Program-made: the position numbers and the translations under genes
Assembly (NCBI GenBank): GCA_046313675.1
Contig: JBKBXU010000111.1
Span: 1-13,112 of the forward strand
DNA: 13,112 nt
DNA from: JBKBXU01 sp046313675
Lineage (GTDB): Bacteria; Bacteroidota; Bacteroidia; Cytophagales; Cytophagaceae
Direction of reading: 5' to 3'
In this document: in pieces, positions 1 to 6,509 of the stretch
How positions within the stretch are numbered: position 1 is the first letter of the stretch
Layout: each line of letters starts with the position of its first letter
The notes under the pieces: generated by a model
The model's database searches: none
Seen by the model: the letters and a program-made list of their open reading frames with translations, nothing else
What the model was told of the DNA's origin: nothing

Positions 1-47
1 AAGCATTTAAATTATAATCATTTTTTTTAACCTATTAAATAAGAATC

Positions 48-1550
48 ATGGCAATAGAAATGAAAGTTCCGGCTGTTGGGGAGTCTATTACAGAAGTAAC
101 CATAGCTAAATGGAATAAAAAAGACGGAGACCATGTAAAAGCGGATGAAATAATCTGTGAACTGGAGTCGGATAAAGCGACCTTTGAGCTTGCAGCAGAA
201 TCCGCAGGCACTTTACACATAAAAGCTCAGGAAGGCGATACCATAGCAATAGGAACGACGGTATGTGAGATTGATCCGAAAGGTGTCGCTTCCGGCGAGG
301 CTAAAAAAGAAGACAAAAAAGAAGCTTCTTCGGCTGCTCCAAAATCAGGAAAGGGAGAGATTATGGAAATGAAAGTTCCTGCTGTTGGAGAATCGATCAC
401 AGAAGTAACTATTGCCAGTTGGGCTAAAAAAACCGGGGACTTTGTAAAACTTGATGATCTACTTTGTGAAATTGAATCAGACAAAGCAACCTTTGAATTG
501 ACCGCAGAAGCAAGCGGGATATTAACCATTGTTGCTCAGGAAGGAGAAACCCTTCCGATTGGAGCCAGTATATGCAAAATTGAGATAACAGATGCTGCAC
601 CTGCAGGGGCAAGTGCCCCTCAGGCTGCTTCGGCACAAGCTTCCTCTTCAGGGGGAGGCAATTATGCCGAAGGTCATACCTCTCCGGCTGCAGGAAAAAT
701 TCTTGCAGAAAAAGGAATCTCGGCCGAACAGGTAAAAGGATCTGGAAGAGATGGTAGAATAACAAAAGAAGATGCCATGAAAGCTGAGAAACAAGCTTCC
801 AAGCCGGCTTCATCTCCATCTGCCCCATCTGAGAAACCGGCTGCAGGCAACAGAGACCAGGACAGGCAAAAAATGAGCAACCTGAGAAAGACCATTTCCA
901 GAAGGTTGGTTTCTGTAAAGAATGAAACCGCCATGCTTACCACGTTTAACGAGGTAGACATGAAGCCGATCATGGATCTGAGAGCAAAATATAAAGAACA
1001 ATTCAAAGAGAAATACCAGGTAAACCTTGGCTTTATGTCGTTCTTTACAAAAGCATGCTGCCTGGCTCTACAGGAGTTCCCTTCAGTAAATGCCATGATT
1101 GATGGTGAGGAAATTGTTTTTAATAACTTCTGCGACATTTCTATTGCTGTTTCCGCCCCACGTGGATTGGTAGTACCGGTAATCAGAAATGCAGAAGCAA
1201 TGAGCTTTGATCAGGTTGAAAAAGAAATTGTCAGACTGGCACTGAAAGCCCGCGACAATAAACTTACCATAGAGGAAATGACCGGTGGAACATTTACCAT
1301 CACCAATGGCGGTATTTTTGGTTCTATGTTGTCGACACCAATTATCAATGCACCTCAGTCTGCAATATTGGGAATGCACAACATCGTTGAACGACCAATA
1401 GCTATTAATGGACAGGTTCAAATCAGGCCGATTATGTATGTGGCATTATCGTATGACCACAGAATCATTGATGGCAGAGAGTCGGTAGGCTTCCTTGTTA
1501 GAGTAAAACAATTGCTTGAAGATCCATCAAGGCTTCTTTTAGGCATTTAG
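48..1550 (+). CDS. odhB: Dihydrolipoyllysine-residue succinyltransferase, E2 of 2-oxoglutarate dehydrogenase, with two lipoyl domains
   Basis: This is the E2 core of the 2-oxoglutarate dehydrogenase complex, which transfers the succinyl group from lipoyl-lysine to CoA in the TCA cycle in the cytoplasm. Two lipoyl domains are visible (about residues 2-78 and 106-181), each with an ESDKATFEL motif whose lipoylated lysines are K43 and K146. Charged or Ala/Pro/Ser-rich linkers separate them from a peripheral subunit-binding domain (about 210-246) and from the catalytic domain (about 272-500). The catalytic motif HRIIDG has H471 and D475. The stretch TTFNEVDM and the following LGFMSFF segment are typical of succinyl rather than acetyl or branched-chain E2s. 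At 500 aa it is longer than the usual single-lipoyl SucB (about 400 aa) because of the extra lipoyl domain. The E3 gene follows 49 bases downstream; the E1 gene is expected upstream, outside the window. The ATG start lies directly before the first lipoyl strand. Confidence 0.95.
   Translation: MAIEMKVPAVGESITEVTIAKWNKKDGDHVKADEIICELESDKATFELAAESAGTLHIKAQEGDTIAIGTTVCEIDPKGVASGEAKKEDKKEASSAAPKSGKGEIMEMKVPAVGESITEVTIASWAKKTGDFVKLDDLLCEIESDKATFELTAEASGILTIVAQEGETLPIGASICKIEITDAAPAGASAPQAASAQASSSGGGNYAEGHTSPAAGKILAEKGISAEQVKGSGRDGRITKEDAMKAEKQASKPASSPSAPSEKPAAGNRDQDRQKMSNLRKTISRRLVSVKNETAMLTTFNEVDMKPIMDLRAKYKEQFKEKYQVNLGFMSFFTKACCLALQEFPSVNAMIDGEEIVFNNFCDISIAVSAPRGLVVPVIRNAEAMSFDQVEKEIVRLALKARDNKLTIEEMTGGTFTITNGGIFGSMLSTPIINAPQSAILGMHNIVERPIAINGQVQIRPIMYVALSYDHRIIDGRESVGFLVRVKQLLEDPSRLLLGI
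57..590 (+). repeat. Intragenic direct repeat: duplicated lipoyl-domain coding segments
   Basis: The segments at about 57-281 and 366-590 encode the two lipoyl domains of odhB and align without gaps at a constant offset of 309 bases (103 codons). The opening 14 bases (57-70 and 366-379) are identical. After that the copies differ mostly at third codon positions and surface residues, so the duplication is clear but not very recent. Confidence 0.8.
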
Positions 1551-1599
1551 AAAATAAATTTTTGTACCAAGCGCATGGCGCCTTTTTAAATATAAAATT

Positions 1600-3003
1600 A
1601 TGCAATACGATGTAACTGTAATTGGTTCGGGACCTGGCGGGTATGTAGCAGCCATCAGGTGCGCTCAATTAGGGATGAAAACAGCCCTGATTGAAAAATA
1701 CAATACCCTTGGAGGCACCTGCCTGAACGTAGGCTGTATCCCTTCCAAGGCTTTATTGGATTCTTCAGAGCATTTTCATAATGCCGAACATACTTTCAGT
1801 ACCCATGGAATTGATATTAAAGACCTAAAAGTAAATATCAAGCAGATGATCAAGCGTAAGAATGAGGTAGTATCTCAAACCTGCGACGGGATCAATTATC
1901 TCATGAAAAAAAATAAAATTGATGTACACCATGGTGTAGGATCATTTATTGATAAGAATACTATTAAAATCACAGCTTCCGATGGGAAAACAAGCGAGAT
2001 CAAAACCGCCAAAACCATTATTGCTACCGGCTCAAAACCATCCACCCTACCGGGCATCAATGTCGACAAAAAACGGGTTATTACCTCAACAGAAGCGTTA
2101 AACTTAACTGAAGTTCCCAAAGAAATGGTCGTAATTGGCGGTGGGGTAATAGGCCTGGAACTAGGCTCAGTGTATGCTCGCTTAGGAACAAAAATTACCG
2201 TGGTAGAATATATGGATGCCATTATACCTACTATGGATAAAGGCTTGGGGAAAGAGCTTCAAAAGGTCTTGAAAAAAGACCTGAAATTTGAGTTCCTTTT
2301 CAACCACAAGGTTAAATCTGCGGAAGCAAAAGGGAAACAAGTACTAATTAAAGCCGATGATGCAAGCGGAAAAGAAGTAGAACTAAAGGCTGATTACTGC
2401 CTGGTTTCGGTAGGCAGAAAGCCTTACACCGAAGGCCTTGGCCTTGATAAAGCCGGAGTTGCTACCGATAATCGTGGAAGAGTAGAAGTAAACGAGCACC
2501 TGGAAACGAATGTTCCGGGCATTTTCGCCATAGGAGATGTGGTAAAAGGTGCTATGCTTGCCCATAAAGCAGAAGAAGAAGGTGTATTTGTTGCAGAATA
2601 TATGGCAGGCCAAAAGCCTCATGTAAATTACCTCCTTATACCTGGAGTTGTCTATACCTGGCCTGAAGTAGCCGCTGTTGGTTACACAGAAGAGCAGCTT
2701 AAGGAGATGGGCAGAGCCTATAAGAGCGGCAGCTTCCCTTTCAAAGCATCCGGAAGGGCTCGTGCAAGTATGGACTTAGACGGATTTGTAAAAGTTTTGG
2801 CCGATAAGAATACCGATGAAATATTAGGAGTGCATATGATCGGGCCAAGGGCTGCAGATATGATTGCAGAAGCAGTTGTCGCCATGGAATTCAGGGCATC
2901 GGCAGAAGATATTTCCAGAATGTCTCATGCACACCCTACCTTTACTGAATCAATGAAAGAGGCTTGCCTGGCAGCTACTGAAAACAGAGCTTTGCACATA
3001 TAA
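1600..3003 (+). CDS. lpdA: Dihydrolipoyl dehydrogenase (E3)
   Basis: This FAD flavoprotein reoxidises dihydrolipoamide with NAD+ for the 2-oxoacid dehydrogenase complexes. Visible features are the N-terminal FAD-binding motif GSGPGG (residues 9-14), the redox disulfide motif GGTCLNVGCIPSK with C41 and C46, the NAD-binding motif GGGVIGLELG near residues 182-191, the second FAD motif ending in AIGDV near residue 310, and the C-terminal His-Glu pair in HPTFTE (H445, E450) that completes the partner subunit's active site. The length of 467 aa is normal. It lies 49 bases after odhB in the same direction and is followed by a strong terminator, so the two very likely form the end of one operon. The same E3 may also serve pyruvate and glycine cleavage complexes encoded elsewhere; that is inference. 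Confidence 0.96.
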   Translation: MQYDVTVIGSGPGGYVAAIRCAQLGMKTALIEKYNTLGGTCLNVGCIPSKALLDSSEHFHNAEHTFSTHGIDIKDLKVNIKQMIKRKNEVVSQTCDGINYLMKKNKIDVHHGVGSFIDKNTIKITASDGKTSEIKTAKTIIATGSKPSTLPGINVDKKRVITSTEALNLTEVPKEMVVIGGGVIGLELGSVYARLGTKITVVEYMDAIIPTMDKGLGKELQKVLKKDLKFEFLFNHKVKSAEAKGKQVLIKADDASGKEVELKADYCLVSVGRKPYTEGLGLDKAGVATDNRGRVEVNEHLETNVPGIFAIGDVVKGAMLAHKAEEEGVFVAEYMAGQKPHVNYLLIPGVVYTWPEVAAVGYTEEQLKEMGRAYKSGSFPFKASGRARASMDLDGFVKVLADKNTDEILGVHMIGPRAADMIAEAVVAMEFRASAEDISRMSHAHPTFTESMKEACLAATENRALHI

Positions 3004-3028
3004 GCAAGGGAACAAAATTCTTTACAAG

Positions 3029-3060
3029 ACTTCTGAAGATTATTTCAGAAGTTTTTTTTT
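3029..3060 (+). terminator. Rho-independent terminator after lpdA
   Basis: A perfect 9-bp stem (ACTTCTGAA at 3029-3037, TTCAGAAGT at 3044-3052) with a 6-base loop is followed by eight T residues. It lies 26 bases after the lpdA stop codon and closes the odhB-lpdA operon. Confidence 0.92.
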
Positions 3061-3117
3061 GCTATCTTTAATTTGGAATAAGCAATAGACCTCAATGTTT
3101 CGGGACACAAAAACCAA

Positions 3118-4587
3118 ATGTTAAAGAAACCTCTCCACCAGATATCATTTGGTCTCTTCCTCTTGGTTATAATCTGTATTCCCCTGTTTTGGGAGCTTGA
3201 CAAACTGGCTTTTTACAGCCTTGATGAGTCTTTTTTTGCCATAAAAGCCTGGGACTGGCTAAAAGAAGGCAAGTATAACCTGCAATACATCCCAGGAGAT
3301 CATAATTATTATAATACAAAACCTTATTTATTAACCTGGATTCAAGCATTCATAATTGATAGGTTTGGGTTTTCTGAGTGGCTTTTCCGTCTGCCCTCTG
3401 CCATAGCCGGTCTCCTCACCTGCTTTTTATTACTTTGGTTTGCAAGAAAGGAATTTCATAATACCTTCCTTGGAATACTCACGGTTTTGATACTTATTAC
3501 TTCCGGTGGCTATGTTAATTATCACGTTACACGAACAGCTGACAGCGATGCACCGGTCATTTTATTCCTGGTCACGGCTCTTGTTTTCTTCTATCGATAT
3601 CTAAAATATAATTTTAAAACCACGGATCTGATTCTATTCACCTTTGCACTTTTGGCCGCAACTATGATAAAAAGTATATATGGCCTGGTGTTTATTCCTG
3701 GAATGGTGCTTTACAGCCTCTATAAGCAAAAGCTTAAGTCGCTCATCAAGCAGAAACAACTTTATGTAGCTGTCGGGGTCTTTATACTTGCTGTAGTGAG
3801 CTATTATGTGTACAGAGAGAGTGTGAGTCCGGGTTATATAGCAGTGGTATTGAAATATGAACTGGGGCGATACGGGCATGAACTACATATAAAATTCAAT
3901 GGATATTTTTACTACCTGCAATCACTTTACGAGTGGCAGTTTTCCCCATGGATCTTCGTGCTTCCCATAGGCATTATTAGTGTATTCACCGAACAATTTA
4001 AAAAGTATAAGGATTTTGTAATACTGTGCTTATTCAGCACGACCATCCTGATGCTAATGGTGTCTACTTCACAAACCCAATTAAAATGGTACAATGCTCC
4101 GGTAATTCCATTATATGCTTTTATTGCCGGACTGGGAATATACATTACCTATTTATGGCTTGAAACTTTGATGAATTTCAAAGCCAAAAACAAGGTATAT
4201 TTTACAGTTTTTTTTCTGTTAGCCGTCTTTGCCTTCCCTTATTATAAAATTATAAACCAGATCAATGAAGCCAATTATACCTTCTCTCATGAATATTTTG
4301 CCGATCTGGTAAAAGCCGCTAAAACGACTAAGCCCGAAATCACCCGGTACAGCATTTTGGAATACGGGCAAAAGCAGCCACACATTGCCTTCTATGAGAA
4401 GTTTTTCCAGGAAAATGACGGGCTTTCCTTTCAGTCAAAAGGCTTTGATAGCCGGTTTAAAGTAGGAGAAAAAATGATTGTGTGTGAGAAAGCTTATTTT
4501 GTGGAATTGGATTATAAAATTGAATACGAAATCCTGGAAAAAAATAAAGGCTGCAAACTTATACGGATCTTGTATATTAAGAAATAA
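3118..4587 (+). CDS. GT39/ArnT-like integral membrane glycosyltransferase
   Basis: This 489-aa polytopic membrane protein belongs to the polyprenyl-phosphate-sugar dependent transferases (ArnT/PMT/GT39 clan). A first membrane helix (about residues 9-25) is followed by an extracytoplasmic loop with the acidic pair D36-E37, the position of the catalytic aspartate in this clan. Next come K68-P69 in a KPYL motif (family form KPPL) and RLPS at 91-94. About ten further hydrophobic segments run to about residue 375, followed by a soluble C-terminal tail of about 110 residues. Such enzymes move a sugar from a lipid-phosphate carrier to lipid A, another glycolipid or a protein on the periplasmic side; the substrate cannot be read from the sequence. 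It begins 115 bases after the lpdA stop, beyond the terminator, and is followed after only 12 bases by a small hypothetical gene, so those two are probably cotranscribed. The family call is good; the acceptor is unknown. Confidence 0.85.
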   Translation: MLKKPLHQISFGLFLLVIICIPLFWELDKLAFYSLDESFFAIKAWDWLKEGKYNLQYIPGDHNYYNTKPYLLTWIQAFIIDRFGFSEWLFRLPSAIAGLLTCFLLLWFARKEFHNTFLGILTVLILITSGGYVNYHVTRTADSDAPVILFLVTALVFFYRYLKYNFKTTDLILFTFALLAATMIKSIYGLVFIPGMVLYSLYKQKLKSLIKQKQLYVAVGVFILAVVSYYVYRESVSPGYIAVVLKYELGRYGHELHIKFNGYFYYLQSLYEWQFSPWIFVLPIGIISVFTEQFKKYKDFVILCLFSTTILMLMVSTSQTQLKWYNAPVIPLYAFIAGLGIYITYLWLETLMNFKAKNKVYFTVFFLLAVFAFPYYKIINQINEANYTFSHEYFADLVKAAKTTKPEITRYSILEYGQKQPHIAFYEKFFQENDGLSFQSKGFDSRFKVGEKMIVCEKAYFVELDYKIEYEILEKNKGCKLIRILYIKK

Positions 4588-4599
4588 TAAAAGCATAAG

Positions 4600-4896
4600 A
4601 TGTCATCCTCACTCGACGATCAACCTTATTATGAAACATTCCAGAACGAACTGGATCATTGCCTTGAGCAATTTGAGTCTACCGGAAACCTATCTACAGA
4701 CCAGGTAAAAATAATTCATTTATACATTGAGTATACTTGTTTTATTCTTTGTCTGGATAAATTAGAACAGTTGGATGACCGTATACTTGAAAATTTTTTC
4801 CATCAGTATCTTGAAGAACTTTCTATAACTTATACTAAAGCAAGAGACACAGTATTGATAAAGGAGTACCTAAGGTTTTGTAAAGCCGGCAATTAA
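4600..4896 (+). CDS. Small helical hypothetical protein
   Basis: I do not recognise this 98-aa protein. It is acidic, has no signal peptide or membrane segment, and looks entirely helical, with two or three amphipathic helices (about residues 10-27, 33-58 and 60-93) rich in Leu, Glu, Tyr and Phe. It has four cysteines (21, 47, 51, 94), the middle two spaced C-x3-C, but no clear metal-binding pattern. Its ATG lies 12 bases after the stop of the GT39 gene, and a terminator overlaps its own stop codon, which supports a two-gene transcription unit and argues that the frame is real. Its role is unknown; it could be a regulator or partner of the upstream enzyme, but nothing in the sequence shows this. 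Confidence 0.7.
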   Translation: MSSSLDDQPYYETFQNELDHCLEQFESTGNLSTDQVKIIHLYIEYTCFILCLDKLEQLDDRILENFFHQYLEELSITYTKARDTVLIKEYLRFCKAGN

Positions 4897-4906
4897 CCGG
4901 CTTTTT
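4882..4906 (+). terminator. Terminator overlapping the stop codon of the small helical gene
   Basis: An 8-bp perfect stem (AAAGCCGG at 4882-4889, CCGGCTTT at 4897-4904) with a 7-base loop ends in a T run to 4906. The TAA stop at 4894-4896 lies in the loop, so the hairpin begins inside the coding sequence. The convergent gene ends only 8 bases beyond. On the minus strand the T run after the stem is poor, so I assign it mainly to the plus strand, although it may work in both directions. Confidence 0.8.
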
Positions 4907-4913
4907 GGTTAAA

Positions 4914-5210
4914 CTAAAATTCGATGTCAACGACTGATTTAGTAGGGATGTTAATACCCCCCTTAAGCGAAATGTACTCATCATTTGCAGACCATATAGT
5001 AGTCTCCACAGCCATAAGAGCACTTTCGTCGGTTTGAAAAATCAATTTCACTTTGCTTTTATACCCATTGCCGAGCATTTCAGCCTTTTTCAGGTAAATA
5101 TCCCTGAGCCGTTTTTGAGCAGGATCAATCAATGCATCCTCTTTTGGGAATTTAACCTCACCAAGCAATTCCTTTGCAATAACAGTAACAGGCTTCGGTA
5201 GTATTCTCAT
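4914..5210 (-). CDS. Small conserved Bacteroidota-type hypothetical protein
   Basis: This 98-aa soluble protein has no signal peptide or membrane segment. The N-terminal half looks helical and charged (residues 10-47). The C-terminal half is predicted beta: a strand near 52-59, then VETTIW (68-73) and a last stretch ending GINIPTKSVVDIEF. The pattern of a Thr-Thr-Ile-Trp segment followed by a Leu-Lys-Gly-Gly turn and an Ile-Pro-x-x-Ser/Arg-Val end resembles small uncharacterised proteins I associate with Bacteroidota; I recall no tested function. It converges on the GT39 operon with 17 bases between the coding ends. The ATG at 5208-5210 is the natural start and has no Shine-Dalgarno site. It could share RNA with the mscS gene upstream on the same strand, but two terminator-like hairpins lie between them, so it more likely has its own promoter. 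Confidence 0.75.
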   Translation of the reverse strand: MRILPKPVTVIAKELLGEVKFPKEDALIDPAQKRLRDIYLKKAEMLGNGYKSKVKLIFQTDESALMAVETTIWSANDEYISLKGGINIPTKSVVDIEF

Positions 5211-5277
5211 ATGTTCTCAGGTTAAGTTTTAAAAATCAATTAATCATTTAATACGGAACACAAATATTAAATGTTTG

Positions 5278-5316
5278 AAAAAAAAATCACCTATGAATGA
5301 ACCATGTGTGATTTTT
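5278..5316 (-). terminator. Terminator-like hairpin, minus-strand orientation, upstream of the small hypothetical gene
   Basis: AAAAATCAC (5282-5290) and GTGATTTTT (5308-5316) form a perfect 9-bp stem with a 17-base loop. Read on the minus strand, the stem ends in a run of nine T residues (complement of 5278-5286), the stronger orientation. It lies 68 bases before the 4914-5210 start codon. It could be a second terminator for mscS or an attenuator in the leader of the small gene. Confidence 0.6.
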
Positions 5317-5350
5317 AATACATGCCACATAAACACTAAAATACAAAACA

Positions 5351-5401
5351 ATCCCATAAAGGTCAATGGTATATAAAAAAATATAGCAACCTTTACGGGA
5401 T
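5351..5401 (-). terminator. Probable terminator of mscS
   Basis: The arms at 5351-5363 and 5389-5401 pair over 13 bp around an AT-rich 25-base loop. One position is an A-C mismatch in plus-strand RNA but a G-U wobble in minus-strand RNA, so the hairpin is continuous only when transcribed from the minus strand. A T-rich tract (TGTTTTGTATTTT on the minus strand) follows. It starts 25 bases after the mscS stop codon. Confidence 0.65.
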
Positions 5402-5425
5402 CATAAATCTCTGCGCCAAATGTAA

Positions 5426-6358
5426 TTAATTCAATGCTTTTGTATCTTTTTTAAGTACGGCCTCCAGGGTCTGTCCGCCTTTAATCCCAAAGTCGAGTGT
5501 ACGAATAGGGAACGGTATGGTAATGTTATTTTTCTTAAATGAATTGTGTATAGCAATAATAGCTTCATGCTTTGCCTTCATAAAATTCATATTCTGATAC
5601 AGATTGATCCATACCCTACCCACAAGCACGATGGAACTGTCTCCAAACCTGTCGCAGAACACATCCACATCACGGGTCAGATCGCGTTCACCTATTGACT
5701 CCAAAGCTCGCTTGAAGGTGGCTGCGGCTATTTCCAAATCATCGCCATAGGAAACCCCAACTTCAAGGTCAAGGCGACGCTCACCATAGGTTACAAAGTT
5801 TTTGATAGGTTTTTGCAATACATCTTTAGATGGGATAATGACATTTTGCCCCTGAAATGTTTTTAAATGTATGGCACGAAGATCAATTTCCATAACATGG
5901 CCATAGAAGCCATTGGTTTCAACCAGGTCGCCTACTTTCAAAGGCTTTTTGACGGCAATAAAAAAACCGGAAATTAAATTGGTAGCAATATCCTGGAATG
6001 CAAAAGACAAGGCCAAACCTATGATACCGGCACCCGCCAGGAGCGAGGTTACAGTTTTATCCAATTTAAGAATCCCCAGACAGAAAAATATTCCGAGAAG
6101 GATAAATAAGGTAGACATGATCCTTCCTATAACGGATATAAATTTTTCAGTAGCCGTTGTTTTCCTGAGCAGGCTTCTGGTAAGCCCTTTAAAGGCCCGG
6201 CCCAGCATATAAAAAAACAGAAAAACAATGGTTGCCGTAATAAGATTTGGGATCATCAGGATCAGAGAGTCCAGCCATCCTGCAACCTTAAACGTGATCA
6301 TTTTATACGCATCATTAACGGAATCCACGTACAACAGATTACCTGCTTCTTTTTTCAT
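5426..6358 (-). CDS. mscS: MscS-family small-conductance mechanosensitive ion channel
   Basis: This is an inner-membrane channel of the MscS family, which opens under membrane tension to release solutes during hypo-osmotic shock. The 310-aa length is close to classical MscS (286 aa in E. coli). Three membrane helices are visible at about residues 30-54, 73-97 and 102-137. The third has the Gly/Ala-rich pore-lining pattern AGAGIIGLALSFAFQD. The beta domain follows (about 138-190, including VKKPLKVGDLVE and a later NVIIPS motif), then the mixed alpha/beta C-terminal vestibule (about 191-300, with PFPIRTLDF). The start at 6358 gives a short 29-residue cytoplasmic N-terminus. It is divergent from the TIR-like gene with a 151-base spacer and is followed by its own terminator-like hairpin. 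Nothing suggests an added ligand-binding domain. The family is clear; specific gating properties are unknown. Confidence 0.93.
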   Translation of the reverse strand: MKKEAGNLLYVDSVNDAYKMITFKVAGWLDSLILMIPNLITATIVFLFFYMLGRAFKGLTRSLLRKTTATEKFISVIGRIMSTLFILLGIFFCLGILKLDKTVTSLLAGAGIIGLALSFAFQDIATNLISGFFIAVKKPLKVGDLVETNGFYGHVMEIDLRAIHLKTFQGQNVIIPSKDVLQKPIKNFVTYGERRLDLEVGVSYGDDLEIAAATFKRALESIGERDLTRDVDVFCDRFGDSSIVLVGRVWINLYQNMNFMKAKHEAIIAIHNSFKKNNITIPFPIRTLDFGIKGGQTLEAVLKKDTKALN

Positions 6359-6415
6359 ACATGCTTAAATGTTTTTTTAGTTAAAATAGTTTCAAATTTC
6401 TGATTGAAATTTACA

Positions 6416-6433
6416 TAAAGTTTTAAAACTTTA
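6416..6433. promoter_or_regulatory. 18-bp perfect palindrome, candidate operator in the mscS/TIR divergent spacer
   Basis: TAAAGTTTTAAAACTTTA is a perfect dyad with no spacer, located 77 bases before the TIR-like start codon and 57 bases before the mscS start. It ends two bases before the proposed -33 element of the TIR-like gene. The placement suits a dimeric regulator acting on one or both genes. It is pure A/T apart from one G and one C, so chance in an AT-rich spacer cannot be excluded. Confidence 0.45.
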
Positions 6434-6435
6434 AT

Positions 6436-6466
6436 TATGCCTAAGCTGTATATTCAATTAAATTTG
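6436..6466 (+). promoter_or_regulatory. Predicted Bacteroidota-type promoter of the TIR-like gene
   Basis: TAAATTTG (6459-6466) matches the phylum's -7 consensus TAnnTTTG exactly. TATG at 6436-6439, 19 bases upstream, is a one-mismatch form of the -33 element TTTG. The start codon is 43 bases further on. The 18-bp palindrome lies directly upstream. Confidence 0.6.
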
Positions 6467-6509
6467 CATGGTTTTTGTGAATTACAGGGATTTTTAACTT
6501 ACAGGCGGT

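Noticed and set aside
674..1138. Long minus-strand open frame inside odhB (also 227-529, 424-828 and 1083-1421)
   Set aside because: These lie antisense to a clearly conserved enzyme, with no recognisable domains and odd composition; they are shadows of its codon use.
1570..1582. GCGC-ATG-GCGC short inverted repeat between odhB and lpdA
   Set aside because: Only four base pairs with a three-base loop and few T residues; too weak to call a terminator, and the genes are best read as one operon.
4478..4708. Plus-strand open frame bridging the GT39 gene and the next gene
   Set aside because: It overlaps two better-supported frames out of phase and encodes a low-quality sequence; the close-coupled pair explains the region.
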